51,401 bases of DNA from Bacilli bacterium (GCA_017525855.1 JAFXSE010000021.1:1-51401); one strand, 5' to 3'; shown: positions 24,761-34,248, numbered from the stretch's first letter. Notes: a model not told the origin generated them from the letters alone. Program-made: numbers and translations.

Positions 24761-25345
24761 TTATTCCTTATTTTCTATTTCTTTAATATTACGCCAAGGA
24801 TATTCACCATTTCTATCATGAATTAAACATCCTAATTCAAACCATAAATCATAATTATTTTTTAAATTTGGTATATATGGCAATAAAGAATTGTACCTAT
24901 GTTTAATAAGATGAATTGCTCTATTTAATACCTGTAACTTAGTTTTATCATAACATTCATATTCTTGTTTATCATCTATATGATGAATAATTAACCAGTT
25001 ATTTATCCAAGTATGCTTATAATCAATATTAAATAAATCATAATTTAATTGTTTAATTTTCTTTGAATTAAATCCACTTTCTTCACAAATAAAATGTTTC
25101 TCTTTTTTTAATTCCTGTGCAAAATTAATCCAATTTATATTATTTTCAGCCATATTTTTACGCTCAAAAAAAGTTTCTTTATGATCTAAATACTGACCAA
25201 ATTTATTTAATTCTTGACTTATTAAACACATATTTATTTCTTCATCTCTATATGGAAAATAACAAATTTCAGTTGGACAAATATACATATGATATTCGCC
25301 ATCATTTAATCTTTTCAAATATGTAAAAAAATCAATTTTACTCAT
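24761..25345 (-). CDS. Hypothetical protein, 194 aa
   Basis: Start taken at ATG 25345, which overlaps the kinase stop by 8 bases (ATGAGTAA). Rich in Trp, His and Cys: DYKHTWINNWLIIHHID, WFELGCLIHDRNGEYPWRN. Repeated His/Asp might bind metal, but I recognise no family. Encoded between dNMP kinase and thyA, so a link to nucleotide metabolism is likely by context only. Confidence 0.55.
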   Translation of the reverse strand: MSKIDFFTYLKRLNDGEYHMYICPTEICYFPYRDEEINMCLISQELNKFGQYLDHKETFFERKNMAENNINWINFAQELKKEKHFICEESGFNSKKIKQLNYDLFNIDYKHTWINNWLIIHHIDDKQEYECYDKTKLQVLNRAIHLIKHRYNSLLPYIPNLKNNYDLWFELGCLIHDRNGEYPWRNIKEIENKE

Positions 25346-25976
25346 TAATAAGTCCAAAATATGCTATTACTTCTTTTTCTAAATCTTCTAATGTGCTATT
25401 ATTATAAAAAATATGATCTGGATTATTAATACCTATCCAATCTCTTTCTGATGGATGAATAGATTTAAGTTCTTCAGGTTCATCTATCCCAAATTTACCT
25501 AAGTTATAATCTTCTGCAATAGTCCACCAATTTGGTTTATTACCTCGTTCAACTTGAATAACTGTACCGCCTAAACCTCTAACCATATATAATTCATTTG
25601 CAAATCTGCAATCAGTGATTATATAATTTAATTCAGGATGATCTATTATTTCTTTTTTAACAGCAATATCCCAAATATGTGATAAAATTGTACCTCTTAT
25701 TAAATCAGTACCGACTGTAGTTAATGCTTTTCGTGGAGTAAATTCAATACCTAATTCTTTACTCCAAAATGGATCAGCTTGCTCTCGCCATTCTCTAGAT
25801 TCAGGAAAGCGTCCACTTAACATTTCACGATCCCAATTAAACATTACAGCACAAATATCTTTAAGTTTATCAGCAAAAGCAATTGTTTTAAAAGTATGAT
25901 CATATTTACAAATAATATTGGCAATAGTATCTTTACCAGATCCTTTTAAACCAGTAATTGCAATAACCTTTTGCAT
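25338..25976 (-). CDS. Deoxynucleoside monophosphate kinase (T4 gp1-like)
   Basis: 212 aa P-loop kinase. Walker A GLKGSGKD (residues 9-16), then FADKLKDICAVMFNWDREML, a typical dNMP-binding segment, RKALTTVGTDLIR, and YIITDCRFANELYMVRGLGG with the conserved D-x-R-F-x-N-E motif of the phage dNMP kinase family. It phosphorylates dNMPs to dNDPs. Together with ThyA and dUTPase it converts host nucleotides into phage dNTPs. Its 3' end overlaps the next gene by 8 bases. Confidence 0.87.
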   Translation of the reverse strand: MQKVIAITGLKGSGKDTIANIICKYDHTFKTIAFADKLKDICAVMFNWDREMLSGRFPESREWREQADPFWSKELGIEFTPRKALTTVGTDLIRGTILSHIWDIAVKKEIIDHPELNYIITDCRFANELYMVRGLGGTVIQVERGNKPNWWTIAEDYNLGKFGIDEPEELKSIHPSERDWIGINNPDHIFYNNSTLEDLEKEVIAYFGLINE

Positions 25977-25991
25977 TTATTTCTTCTTCCT

Positions 25992-26054
25992 CTACTAAAA
26001 AGCAGCTTACTTATTATTAATATTATAAATGTTATAACAAGTAAAGCTGCTTTT
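25992..26054 (-). terminator. Terminator between dUTPase and dNMP kinase genes
   Basis: A long stem AAAAGCAGCTTTAC (26054-26041) with GTAAGCTGCTTTT (26010-25998), one bulged base, 30-base A/T-rich loop, then a T tract. The flanks of the loop can pair further. It follows the dUTPase stop by 24 bases. No clear promoter was found before the kinase at 25976, so read-through may be partial. Confidence 0.7.
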
Positions 26055-26078
26055 ATATTTTTTAACAAATCTTTCTAT

Positions 26079-26573
26079 TTATTCTGCATCTACAGCTACT
26101 TCTTGAACATTTGTTGATCCGAATGCTCCAGAACCTCTACTTGTTTCTGGTAAATCATCATATTCTTCACGACTAATTTCTTCTAATTCTTCATCAGAAA
26201 TTTTTTCAAGAATAAACTGAACAATTTTATCACCTGGTTTAATTATAGTAAAATAGTTACCATTTTCATCAATCATATCTTCAGAACCTTTTACAGCCTT
26301 AAATAGATTTGCATGAATTTCACCACGATAAGAGTAATCTACAACACATGCACCACAAGTTAAACCTTTTTTAAATGCTACTCCTGATTTATTTTCAGCT
26401 TTAAGCATATATCCAGCCGGAACAACTACTCTAATACCTGTAGGAATATTTACTTGTTCACCAACACAAAGTTTTGTTTCTGGAAAATCATTTGGTACAT
26501 AAATATCAATTCCAGCATCATCACCACGACGACCTGTAGGTTTTGTTGTATCTCTATAAATTGCATATTTCAT
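26079..26573 (-). CDS. dut: dUTP diphosphatase
   Basis: 164 aa, standard trimeric dUTPase length. Motifs: I AGIDIYVP, II KSGVAF, III CVVDYSYRGEIHA, IV KPGDKIVQFI, V RGSGAFGST with the C-terminal Phe arm. It hydrolyses dUTP to dUMP, protecting DNA from uracil and supplying ThyA. Motif III has Tyr where SDYRG often has Ser-Asp (DYSYRGE), with the key Asp kept. Preceded by an ATTCTATATAATAG stretch (26606-26593) like the GTTCTA promoter motif without G. Confidence 0.93.
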   Translation of the reverse strand: MKYAIYRDTTKPTGRRGDDAGIDIYVPNDFPETKLCVGEQVNIPTGIRVVVPAGYMLKAENKSGVAFKKGLTCGACVVDYSYRGEIHANLFKAVKGSEDMIDENGNYFTIIKPGDKIVQFILEKISDEELEEISREEYDDLPETSRGSGAFGSTNVQEVAVDAE

Positions 26574-26615
26574 TTGTTTACCTCATTTAAATTAAAACTA
26601 TTATATAGAATGTAT

Positions 26616-26888
26616 TTATTCACTTTCATCTACAGATTTATTTTCCATTTCTACTTCTTTTTGCTCGGAATAATCTGTAATTTTTACATTTTCAAAACTT
26701 TTTAGTCTTTCAATAAAACTTTCAATAGCTTTTGAATGTAATTCTGTCGGTACTTCTGGATCTAAAATTAATTCAAGATTTGTATGCTGTATTTCTAATT
26801 CTACACAATCTCTTATTACTTCTTCACCTTCTTCGGTTTTAAACGGTCTTTGAATAATACTTATATCAAAGGCTAAATTATCAGACAT
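26616..26888 (-). CDS. Hypothetical acidic protein, 90 aa
   Basis: Glu-rich, with a single beta-rich domain (VELEIQHTNLELILDPEV) and an acidic tail. Its ATG shares a base with the polymerase stop (TAATG at 26888), so it is translated right after the polymerase. A polymerase accessory role is possible by position only. Confidence 0.55.
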   Translation of the reverse strand: MSDNLAFDISIIQRPFKTEEGEEVIRDCVELEIQHTNLELILDPEVPTELHSKAIESFIERLKSFENVKITDYSEQKEVEMENKSVDESE

Positions 26889-29800
26889 TATATTTCTCCT
26901 TCTTCTGTAATGCCACTTTCTTCTAACATATATTTATACTTTTCCCAATAATGATATTTAGACTTTAATACATAAATGTGATCTTTGTCTAATTTTGTTG
27001 GTATCATTTTAATTAATTCTTCTAAAGTAACTAATGACATTAAATTTGGACTTAATTTTTGACAAGCTGCAAAACGATTACCATCAGACCAATCTTGTTT
27101 ATTAATGTGTTTTTCCAAAGTTTTTAATGTTATATTTTTACCTTTATATGGAACAAATTTTGGTTCAGTTTCTCTAAAGACTGGTAAATCATCTAAAATT
27201 TCTTTTGTAGAAAACTCATATTTATTTTCACTATATAATGTTTGCATTTCATTTGTTTTTGGATTGATTTGACCAGGAACTCTTGTATATTTATTAGGTA
27301 ACTCACAAGCTTCATCTGCACCTATTATATTAAGTTTTCGCTTAGCTAAATAATGCCAAATCATTTTATAATCTGTACTTTTAACTGGACTTGTTAATCT
27401 AACAATAATATGATATGATCTATGTCCAGACCAAGTAATACGATATGTATATGGTTCAATACGTTTTATAATTTCTTCTTGCTCTTCTTTGGATAAATAA
27501 TCACATTCAAATAAGAAATTTTGACATTTTACACCGGCCTTTGTTGGATAAGGATCAGTATTATCTTTTAATGGATTAAGTGCTTGTAAATACGCTGGTT
27601 CATCTACTTTTACAAAATTAATATCATAATATGGACCAAATATATCTGGTTTATCTAATAAATTTTTAGCTAAATTAATATATTCTCTTGTATTTATTTC
27701 TTCCATTTTCAAATCATCAATAGAATCAACTACTAACATATGATCTGTAAAACCTGTAATTTTAGATTCAGAATTAGTTAACTCTGTTACTTTATTACCA
27801 TTTTCATCAAGAACTGCTTTACCTTTTTCATCTTTTACAACAGTTTCTCTTTGATTTCTACTTCTACTATAAAATGCACCAGTTCTTTCATCATCAGGAT
27901 AGCCTATAACAAATGCCAAACTTCTACCTTCGAGCTTTGTATTAGTCTTAGCATCATAAATTTCACCAACACCATGACGTTTATAAATTACATAATCACC
28001 TGGTACAGTTCCCTCTAATAAAGGTTTATGTGTAACCATATTACATAAAATTTTAGAAGTAGCTTTACCAAATTTTTCATTAGATAAATAAAAACCTTTT
28101 GATTTAACTTTTCCGTTTGTAAATTGACAATAATAATTATTTACATTATTTTGTTGTAATACAGAAATATCATCAAATTCAAGTACAAGTCTTGTTTCTT
28201 CCATCCATTTTTCAGCAATTGGCATATAATCTACATCATCTCTTTTTTCAATCATAATACCATCAGTATTTGTTTGAACTATATTAAAGCCAGCATTAAA
28301 TAATCTTTGACATAAAATAAATAACAATAACTGACCATATACGCAAATTGTTGAATTAGACCATGTATCATATAATGGATTAAATTCAGATTTCATTGCA
28401 CCGATTGCACCATTCAAAATTAATTTAAGACCAAGATTTAATAATTGTTTATGATCTCTTTTTGCGGCAAGTCTTGTGTGATAAACTTCTTCATATGATT
28501 TAGGATTTTTTGTAGCACCTCTTGACATTAAACCATATTGCACCAATAATGAAGGATACAATGAAGCAACATCCATGTTAACTAAATTTTCTGATCCATA
28601 ACCAATCAATGCTTGATGCAAACCACCAAATCCAAATTGATATTGATGACCTTCATCATCACCACCCATATAAACTTCAAAACTTTCTTTATGATAATCT
28701 GGATCAGATTGGTGATCAATATAAAACTGTAAAAGTTTAGTCCCAGCTAACTCTTTATATGCTAATTCTGGAATTGAATAATATACTTTTTTACCATCAA
28801 TAATTTTATAAGTATTACTCATATCAGCTTTAGCACCTTCACCACAAAGTAATTTACCAGCAAATGAAGATGACTTATTAATAAGTGTTTTTGCTGTCAT
28901 ATTATATTCAATAATCATATTCCAACGAATATCATATGATTCTCTTGCAAAAGTTCTCATTTCATATTTTGGATTTTCTTCTTTTTTCTTAACATCTTCT
29001 GGATCTGGCATAAACAATTCTAAAGTATTATCAACGTCGAGTTCGCAATACTTTTCTACTTCTTTTCTTTCATCATCTGTTAAAGCTCTATCAATATCAA
29101 ATGGCACATTACTGTCATAATTTTTCTTATTTAAAATAGCCATTGTTAATTTTTTAAGTGAATTTCTACGAATATCATATTTTTCATGAAAACTAATATC
29201 CCAAGATAAGAAATGAGTTGCATTAATATTTTGAGCCTCGGCAAAATAATTGGTTTCTTCATGAATTAATTTATCTGAGAATTCTTTAACAGTTAAAGCA
29301 TCTGGATTTTTAGCTTTAACTTCATCATAAATCATGGCATAACTAATAACTGGATTATCATATGCTGCATTATTAAATCCAATTAAAATTTTATTAGAAA
29401 TCCACTTGGCTAACTTTTTAGGATCATTCCAACAAATAACTTTATTCTTTTTGTCTACTGTTTTTGCTACAAATAACCAATCTTCTTTAAATACTTCAAT
29501 ATCATAAATCCATTCATATTTATTTAATTGGTCATATCCTTGATTTTTACCTTCTTTACCTGAAATTTCAGCACCGATTACAGGTAATACTTTTTCATGC
29601 CATTTAGAATACCATTCGGAAGCTATACCGTTTTTATCACCAAATAATTTAAAACTAGCCCTATTACTTTCTAAAAAGGCTAAATCTTTTTCTGTAACAA
29701 AATTAGCTTTTTCAGTTACACCAAAAACATCAGTTATATCTTTACAATTTTCGCCACATAAAGGAATACTAGTTAAAACATCTCTTATTTTATAACAAAT

Positions 29801-30553
29801 ATCTTTTTTATCTTGTTTAGAATCTGTATCGCAAATTTCACTTTTTGGACAATAAATTGTGTATTGTTTTGTAAAGGTATCATAAAATTTAATATATAGA
29901 AGAATATTATTTGCAGTTTTTCCACAAACATTTATATTATAAATTCTATGCTCAGTATATAATTGTTTTAATTCATCTAATCTATTTGATAAAGCTTGAG
30001 TACTACAATACGGAGACTCCAAAACAAGATCATCTGAAGTATTATCATTTAAACCAAATTGTAAATTATTTAAAGTATTTGATATATCTTTTAAATTTTC
30101 ATCTATATTTGGTAATATAACATACGGTAATTTAAAAATTTTATTATTATAACAGCCTTGACAATTCATTTGTAAATAGGCATCTTTTATTTTAATTGTA
30201 CCAACTACTGAAGAATAATTAGTATCAGATACTCTATTTGCAAAAATATCAAAGGCTTCTTGACCAACAAATCCTATAGCAAGTGTATTAACATTTAATG
30301 TATTCTTTAAATTATACATTTTAAAAATATTATAAAAATATTCTTTCATAAAAAATGTTGAATCATCAATATAAGTAACATAAGTATTCAAATAATTAAA
30401 TTTGCTTTTAAAAATTGTAGACAAATATTGCATACCAGGCATACTATCAAAAATACAAGATACATCAGCCTTTAAAGGTTTAGCTGCTATTAATATTAAA
30501 TTAGGATTATTTTCACATTCATAATCTTGTATTTGTCTAGTATTAGTGACCAT
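26888..30553 (-). CDS. Family B DNA polymerase with C-terminal primase-like domain
   Basis: 1,221 aa. Residues 1-330: N-terminal region of unclear fold. Exonuclease: Exo I YDIEVF (about 347), Exo II FNNAAYD, Exo III YCELDVDNT (about 505). Polymerase: motif A NMDVASLYPSLL (about 658-668), motif B KLILNGAIGAM (about 713), motif C TNTDGIMI (about 760). After about residue 940 comes an extra region with FECDYLS, WSGHRSYHIIVRL (about 1042) and GADEACELP..TRVPG (about 1080-1095), resembling the D-x-D, S-G-x-x-x-H and h-D motifs of archaeo-eukaryotic primases. This suggests a polymerase-primase fusion (inference). AAAGGAG precedes the ATG. Confidence 0.88.
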   Translation of the reverse strand: MVTNTRQIQDYECENNPNLILIAAKPLKADVSCIFDSMPGMQYLSTIFKSKFNYLNTYVTYIDDSTFFMKEYFYNIFKMYNLKNTLNVNTLAIGFVGQEAFDIFANRVSDTNYSSVVGTIKIKDAYLQMNCQGCYNNKIFKLPYVILPNIDENLKDISNTLNNLQFGLNDNTSDDLVLESPYCSTQALSNRLDELKQLYTEHRIYNINVCGKTANNILLYIKFYDTFTKQYTIYCPKSEICDTDSKQDKKDICYKIRDVLTSIPLCGENCKDITDVFGVTEKANFVTEKDLAFLESNRASFKLFGDKNGIASEWYSKWHEKVLPVIGAEISGKEGKNQGYDQLNKYEWIYDIEVFKEDWLFVAKTVDKKNKVICWNDPKKLAKWISNKILIGFNNAAYDNPVISYAMIYDEVKAKNPDALTVKEFSDKLIHEETNYFAEAQNINATHFLSWDISFHEKYDIRRNSLKKLTMAILNKKNYDSNVPFDIDRALTDDERKEVEKYCELDVDNTLELFMPDPEDVKKKEENPKYEMRTFARESYDIRWNMIIEYNMTAKTLINKSSSFAGKLLCGEGAKADMSNTYKIIDGKKVYYSIPELAYKELAGTKLLQFYIDHQSDPDYHKESFEVYMGGDDEGHQYQFGFGGLHQALIGYGSENLVNMDVASLYPSLLVQYGLMSRGATKNPKSYEEVYHTRLAAKRDHKQLLNLGLKLILNGAIGAMKSEFNPLYDTWSNSTICVYGQLLLFILCQRLFNAGFNIVQTNTDGIMIEKRDDVDYMPIAEKWMEETRLVLEFDDISVLQQNNVNNYYCQFTNGKVKSKGFYLSNEKFGKATSKILCNMVTHKPLLEGTVPGDYVIYKRHGVGEIYDAKTNTKLEGRSLAFVIGYPDDERTGAFYSRSRNQRETVVKDEKGKAVLDENGNKVTELTNSESKITGFTDHMLVVDSIDDLKMEEINTREYINLAKNLLDKPDIFGPYYDINFVKVDEPAYLQALNPLKDNTDPYPTKAGVKCQNFLFECDYLSKEEQEEIIKRIEPYTYRITWSGHRSYHIIVRLTSPVKSTDYKMIWHYLAKRKLNIIGADEACELPNKYTRVPGQINPKTNEMQTLYSENKYEFSTKEILDDLPVFRETEPKFVPYKGKNITLKTLEKHINKQDWSDGNRFAACQKLSPNLMSLVTLEELIKMIPTKLDKDHIYVLKSKYHYWEKYKYMLEESGITEEGEI

Positions 30554-30575
30554 TACAAACTCCTTTTACATATAT

Positions 30576-30608
30576 AAAAAATAGAATCCACTTTTTACAT
30601 GGATTCTA
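30576..30608 (-). terminator. Terminator upstream of the polymerase gene
   Basis: Minus strand TAGAATCCA (30608-30600) pairs perfectly with TGGATTCTA (30590-30582), 9-base loop, followed by six T. It lies 35 bases after the GapR-like stop and only about 23 bases before the polymerase ATG, so polymerase must either use a promoter within this short gap or rely on read-through. Confidence 0.75.
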
Positions 30609-30643
30609 CTTAAAAAATTAAATTAATTTTCTATTACTACTTT

Positions 30644-30898
30644 TTATAAGCCGACAGCTCTTTCATAAGTTTCAAAAACTAATTCTTCTTCATCACGCTG
30701 AGCTTTAGACTTTTTGCGTTGTTTTAATACATAAGTAATAGCCTTTGTATCAAATCCTGCTGACTTTGCTTCAAGCATAATACCTTTACGATCTTCTTTT
30801 AAATCATTGATTTCACTATCTACAGATTCAATTCTTTCAATAATTGATTTTAATCTATCTGTATTTAATCCACCAATTTCTGCCTCAACATTAGACAT
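30644..30898 (-). CDS. GapR/DUF2312-like DNA-binding protein
   Basis: 84 aa. An N-terminal coiled-coil helix (LKSIIERIESVDSEINDLKEDR) is followed by AKSAGFDTKAITYVLKQRKKSKAQRDEEE and a terminal LVFETYERAVGL, which match the family pattern of DUF2312. Its best-known member, Caulobacter GapR, clamps over-twisted AT-rich DNA and stimulates topoisomerases. In this phage it could ease replication of an AT-rich genome (inference). The ATG shares a base with the stop of the upstream gene, and it lies just before the polymerase. Confidence 0.75.
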   Translation of the reverse strand: MSNVEAEIGGLNTDRLKSIIERIESVDSEINDLKEDRKGIMLEAKSAGFDTKAITYVLKQRKKSKAQRDEEELVFETYERAVGL

Positions 30899-31275
30899 TA
30901 TTTATTTTCTCCTTCTTTTTTATAAATTAAGTTACTATAATTAAAATTACAAACATTACCATCTTTAAAAGATTCAACATGCATGAAATTTTTTAAAGTT
31001 CCAACATATTTACTCTTTCCATCAACTACTTTAGATAATTGAACGCAAGATGGTTGACCTTTATACTTTGTAAGTGATATACAATATCCTTTGGCATCTA
31101 ATTCACCAGCAATATCCATAGGAACTCTGATATCAAATCCACATCTATTATATACTTTTTCGATATTAGGATATGGAATAAAGTCAGCTTTTATCATTTT
31201 AGATTCTTGGCAATGACAATGCTTACAACAACATTCGGTTTTAAAACCAAATAATTTTTTAAGAAAAGTGAACAT
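30898..31275 (-). CDS. Hypothetical Cys/His-rich protein, 125 aa
   Basis: Residues 13-24 hold a dense ligand cluster, TECCCKHCHCQES, which could bind zinc or another metal. The remainder is a compact alpha/beta domain with no known motif. It starts 11 bases after recA, with a clear GGAG site, and overlaps the GapR-like gene by one base, so it belongs to the recA operon. Confidence 0.6.
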   Translation of the reverse strand: MFTFLKKLFGFKTECCCKHCHCQESKMIKADFIPYPNIEKVYNRCGFDIRVPMDIAGELDAKGYCISLTKYKGQPSCVQLSKVVDGKSKYVGTLKNFMHVESFKDGNVCNFNYSNLIYKKEGENK

Positions 31276-31286
31276 ATATTTCTCCT

Positions 31287-32372
31287 TTATTCAAATACTT
31301 CACCAGTTTCTGGATCATAATTTAATTCTACTTCTTCATCTTGTAAAACCATTTTCTCAGTATTAGGTTTCATAAGAATTTCTTTAACTTTTTCCATTAT
31401 TACATCCTTAATATCTTCATGTTCATTTAGCCAAGCTTTTGCTTTTACTGCACCTTGACCAATTTTTTCTCCATGATATGAAAACCATGCCCCAGCTTTG
31501 TCAATAATTCCAAATTCAACAGCTATATCAAACATTTCATTATCAGCAGAAAAACCTTTACCATAATAAATCATTAACTCAGCTTTTCTAAATGGAGGAG
31601 CTAATTTATTCTTTTCTGTTGTAACTGAAATTTGATTTGCTATAACATCGCCCTCTTTATCAACTTCTTTTTGACTAGCTGCTCTTCTGGTACGACATAT
31701 AATACTAGCAAAGAATTTTTGAGCTTCACCACAAGGAAGAACACTAGCATCACCATATTTGCCAGGTTGTTGTCTTACTTGATTTGTACATAACAAAGCA
31801 CAATTAGCCATTTCTAAAGCTGGTGTAACTTGTTTAAAGAAAGATGAAAATAATTTAGCTTGACGACCAATATTCATATCAGCTAATTCACCTTCTAATT
31901 CACTAGCTGGCACACAGGCAACAATAGAATCTAATATAATTAAATCAGCAGCTTTTTCTTGTGCTAATAACTTAATAGCTTCTAATGCTTCTTCACCGCC
32001 ATTTGGTTGCATTAAAATTAGTTCAGACATATTACAACCTAAATTTTCAGCATAAATTGGATCTAAAGCATGTTCCATATCAACATAAGCAACAGTTAAT
32101 CCTTCTTTTTGAGCATTCGCACATGCTTGCAAACAAATTGTAGATTTTCCTGAAGAATAATCACCCCAGATAAGTGTAACCCTTCCTCTAGGCCAACCAC
32201 CTATTCCTAAAATTTTATCTAATTTTAAAGAGCCTGATGGAATTACATCAACTTTTGCAATACTAACATTATCAAAAGTCATTGCTGCATCACTACCAAA
32301 TTTTTTTCGTAATAAAGCTAATGCATTATTTACTTTTATATTCTCTTCTTTCTTTTCAGCTTTTTTAGCCAT
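31287..32372 (-). CDS. recA: RecA recombinase
   Basis: 361 aa from the ATG at 32372, chosen for the GGAG 7 bases upstream. Bacterial RecA-type rather than UvsX-like: Walker A GDYSSGKS (about residues 68-75, where GPESSGKT is usual), VAYVDMEHALDP (bacterial DAEHALDP), Walker B LIILDSI, CTNQVRQQPGKYGD with the loop L1/L2 signatures, and the C-terminal acidic tail. Catalyses strand exchange and repair; for a phage it supports recombination-dependent replication. An ATTCTATTCTATAAAAT stretch (about 32414-32398) upstream resembles the GTTCTA promoter motif. Confidence 0.93.
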   Translation of the reverse strand: MAKKAEKKEENIKVNNALALLRKKFGSDAAMTFDNVSIAKVDVIPSGSLKLDKILGIGGWPRGRVTLIWGDYSSGKSTICLQACANAQKEGLTVAYVDMEHALDPIYAENLGCNMSELILMQPNGGEEALEAIKLLAQEKAADLIILDSIVACVPASELEGELADMNIGRQAKLFSSFFKQVTPALEMANCALLCTNQVRQQPGKYGDASVLPCGEAQKFFASIICRTRRAASQKEVDKEGDVIANQISVTTEKNKLAPPFRKAELMIYYGKGFSADNEMFDIAVEFGIIDKAGAWFSYHGEKIGQGAVKAKAWLNEHEDIKDVIMEKVKEILMKPNTEKMVLQDEEVELNYDPETGEVFE

Positions 32373-32435
32373 TTTAATCTCCATTTTAATTAAAGATATT
32401 TTATAGAATAGAATTATAAAAATCACTCTACAAAT

Positions 32436-32651
32436 TTATTTTTCTGATTCTAATGAAATACATTCGCTTAATTGAGATTTAGCTATTAAATAAACACTAT
32501 TTGTACTTAATTCTTGAATTAATACATAATCTTTCATAACTTTATCTTTAACTTCTTCATCATCTAAAGAAGCTACAACATTACAACCAAATTTATTAAT
32601 TGCTATTTTTCTTAAGGCTTTGGGATCTACTTTATATTCTTGCTTAACCAT
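32436..32651 (-). CDS. Hypothetical protein, 71 aa
   Basis: Small, with the pattern KALRKIAINKFGCNVVASL and a C-terminal SQLSECISLESEK. No recognised family. First gene after the TTTACA-N16-TATAAA promoter, followed by recA 63 bases downstream. Confidence 0.55.
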   Translation of the reverse strand: MVKQEYKVDPKALRKIAINKFGCNVVASLDDEEVKDKVMKDYVLIQELSTNSVYLIAKSQLSECISLESEK

Positions 32652-32685
32652 TACTTATTCCTTACATACTTTTTAATATATTATT

Positions 32686-32716
32686 TTTATATAAAGATTT
32701 TTATAAATGTAAAACC
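32686..32716 (-). promoter_or_regulatory. TGGTTTTACA-N16-TATAAA promoter for recA operon
   Basis: Minus strand TTTACA (32713-32708), 16 bases, TATAAA (32691-32686), preceded by ATGG. It is located just downstream of the endonuclease stop, so recA transcription does not depend on the endonuclease gene. Confidence 0.6.
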
Positions 32717-32726
32717 ATCTAATTGA

Positions 32727-33668
32727 TTAGTCCTCAGCTTGACAATTTACCTGAAGAATCTGCTCTATATTTTCGTTATATTTAATTTCTAATAATTTAA
32801 TACCATTATTTTTACAAAATTCTCTTTTTATATTATCTCTTCTTTGCCTATCTAATAAAGTTTCTTCTTTATCAAATAATATTATACTTTCATAATGTTG
32901 TCTTCCTTGATATTCTACACACATATTATAACATGGAAGATAAAAATCAAACTTTAATAAATGTTTATCTTTACAGTTCTTAAAAGTTTTTTGAAAATAA
33001 AAATTTATATTCCTATCTTCTAACCATTTCATTATCTTTTGTTCTCCGGTAGATATTTTTTTACTACAATATGGACAGCCATATCCTTGTAAATGCTTAT
33101 AAACTTTTTTAAAAAAGATATGTTTACAAGATTTGCAATAAATTTTTATATTTTTATGAAAACTATCATAAGTTGATTGAAAATAACTATATTTATTACC
33201 AAAAATATACTTTGCTCTTTTAATAAATTCTTTAAAAGGTAATTTTTTATCATTATGAATTTTTTCAATTGAACATAATAGGCAGCCTTCACCTTTAAGA
33301 TGCATTGAAGGTATTTGTAAAAATTGCCCATGTATAGGACATATTATAATAACTTTCGTTTTACTATCTGAATATATAGTTTTGCTATAATCATATTTAT
33401 TTTTATGAATAATATTTGCTCTTTTTATAAAAGATTCGGTTGTATATTTTCTGTTATTATTTCTATTTTCATTAGCACATTTTGGACAACCTTTACCTTC
33501 TAAATGCCCATAAATTCTTTGAAAAAAATATTCTTTATGTTTTTTACAAAATATTTTAACCTTAGTTAGTGAATTTACAATTTCTACTTCGTCATAATTA
33601 TACTTATCACCATGAATTTGTTTAGCTTTTTCTATAAAATTTTCATATATATGTTTTCTTTTACTCAT
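32727..33668 (-). CDS. Homing-type endonuclease: zinc-finger repeats plus Vsr-like nuclease
   Basis: 313 aa from the ATG at 33668. Three tandem copies of a 60-65-residue unit, each with F-I-x-x-A-x-x-I-H/F-G-x-K-Y-x-Y and a Cys2-type C-x-x-C pair (CPKC, CLLC, CPYC), followed by a C-terminal Vsr-like domain: GEQKIMKWLEDRNINFYFQ, LKFDFYLPCYNMCVEYQGRQH with the catalytic Asp/Glu/Gln/His. This architecture (DUF723 repeats plus endonuclease) is known from phage selfish nucleases. Its start overlaps the upstream stop by 8 bases (ATGAGTAA). It is placed beside recA, a typical conserved target. Confidence 0.8.
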   Translation of the reverse strand: MSKRKHIYENFIEKAKQIHGDKYNYDEVEIVNSLTKVKIFCKKHKEYFFQRIYGHLEGKGCPKCANENRNNNRKYTTESFIKRANIIHKNKYDYSKTIYSDSKTKVIIICPIHGQFLQIPSMHLKGEGCLLCSIEKIHNDKKLPFKEFIKRAKYIFGNKYSYFQSTYDSFHKNIKIYCKSCKHIFFKKVYKHLQGYGCPYCSKKISTGEQKIMKWLEDRNINFYFQKTFKNCKDKHLLKFDFYLPCYNMCVEYQGRQHYESIILFDKEETLLDRQRRDNIKREFCKNNGIKLLEIKYNENIEQILQVNCQAED

Positions 33669-34248
33669 TATCATTTTCACAACTCACACTTAATATTTGT
33701 GGATAATAATTAAAAATCATTACAAATCTATATCTTAAACCATATGAAATAACATTACATCTAGTTTGTCCGGTTGGTACAGCTGAAGAAATTATATCTG
33801 GTAAGAAGATCTGTCCATGATGCAATATATTCCAGATATTGTTAAACCATGTATTCTTAATCCTAAAGTATAGAGCATTATCTGAGCTACATTCTTTTGT
33901 AGGACATCCTTTAGCACTCCATAATCCATCTTCGAGCTCAACGGAATCTGATAAATATATAGTTTCTACTTTTTTAGTGCTATAATAGTATATTACATCG
34001 AATGTAAACTCAAGAAAACATATCACTACATATAAAGAAGCAATAGTAGCACAAATCATACCTAAAGCGCGTTTCCAGAAAAAATCACCATATTTATCAT
34101 AGCACCATTTTTTCCATTGTTTATTATACCAATTTCTTAACGGAGTACAAAAATTCCAGAATTTTTTAAACGGTATGATAAAACAATTTTCTATAAATTT
34201 AAAAATCGTATATATACAACTAACTATATATTTAATCTTCTCCATCAT
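33661..34248 (-). CDS. DUF1523-like membrane protein, 195 aa
   Basis: Residues 1-60 are basic and aromatic; one hydrophobic segment at about 62-85 (ALGMICATIASLYVVICFLEF) is a membrane helix. After it, VETIYLSDSVELEDGLW, ALYFRIKNTWFNN and a final YGLRYRFVMIFNYYPQI echo the DUF1523 pattern (Y-x-F-K-x-Y-G-W-R-x-P) found in phage and bacterial membrane proteins. Three possible starts lie in a row; I chose ATG 34248. It overlaps both neighbours. Family call is tentative. Confidence 0.55.
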   Translation of the reverse strand: MMEKIKYIVSCIYTIFKFIENCFIIPFKKFWNFCTPLRNWYNKQWKKWCYDKYGDFFWKRALGMICATIASLYVVICFLEFTFDVIYYYSTKKVETIYLSDSVELEDGLWSAKGCPTKECSSDNALYFRIKNTWFNNIWNILHHGQIFLPDIISSAVPTGQTRCNVISYGLRYRFVMIFNYYPQILSVSCENDNE

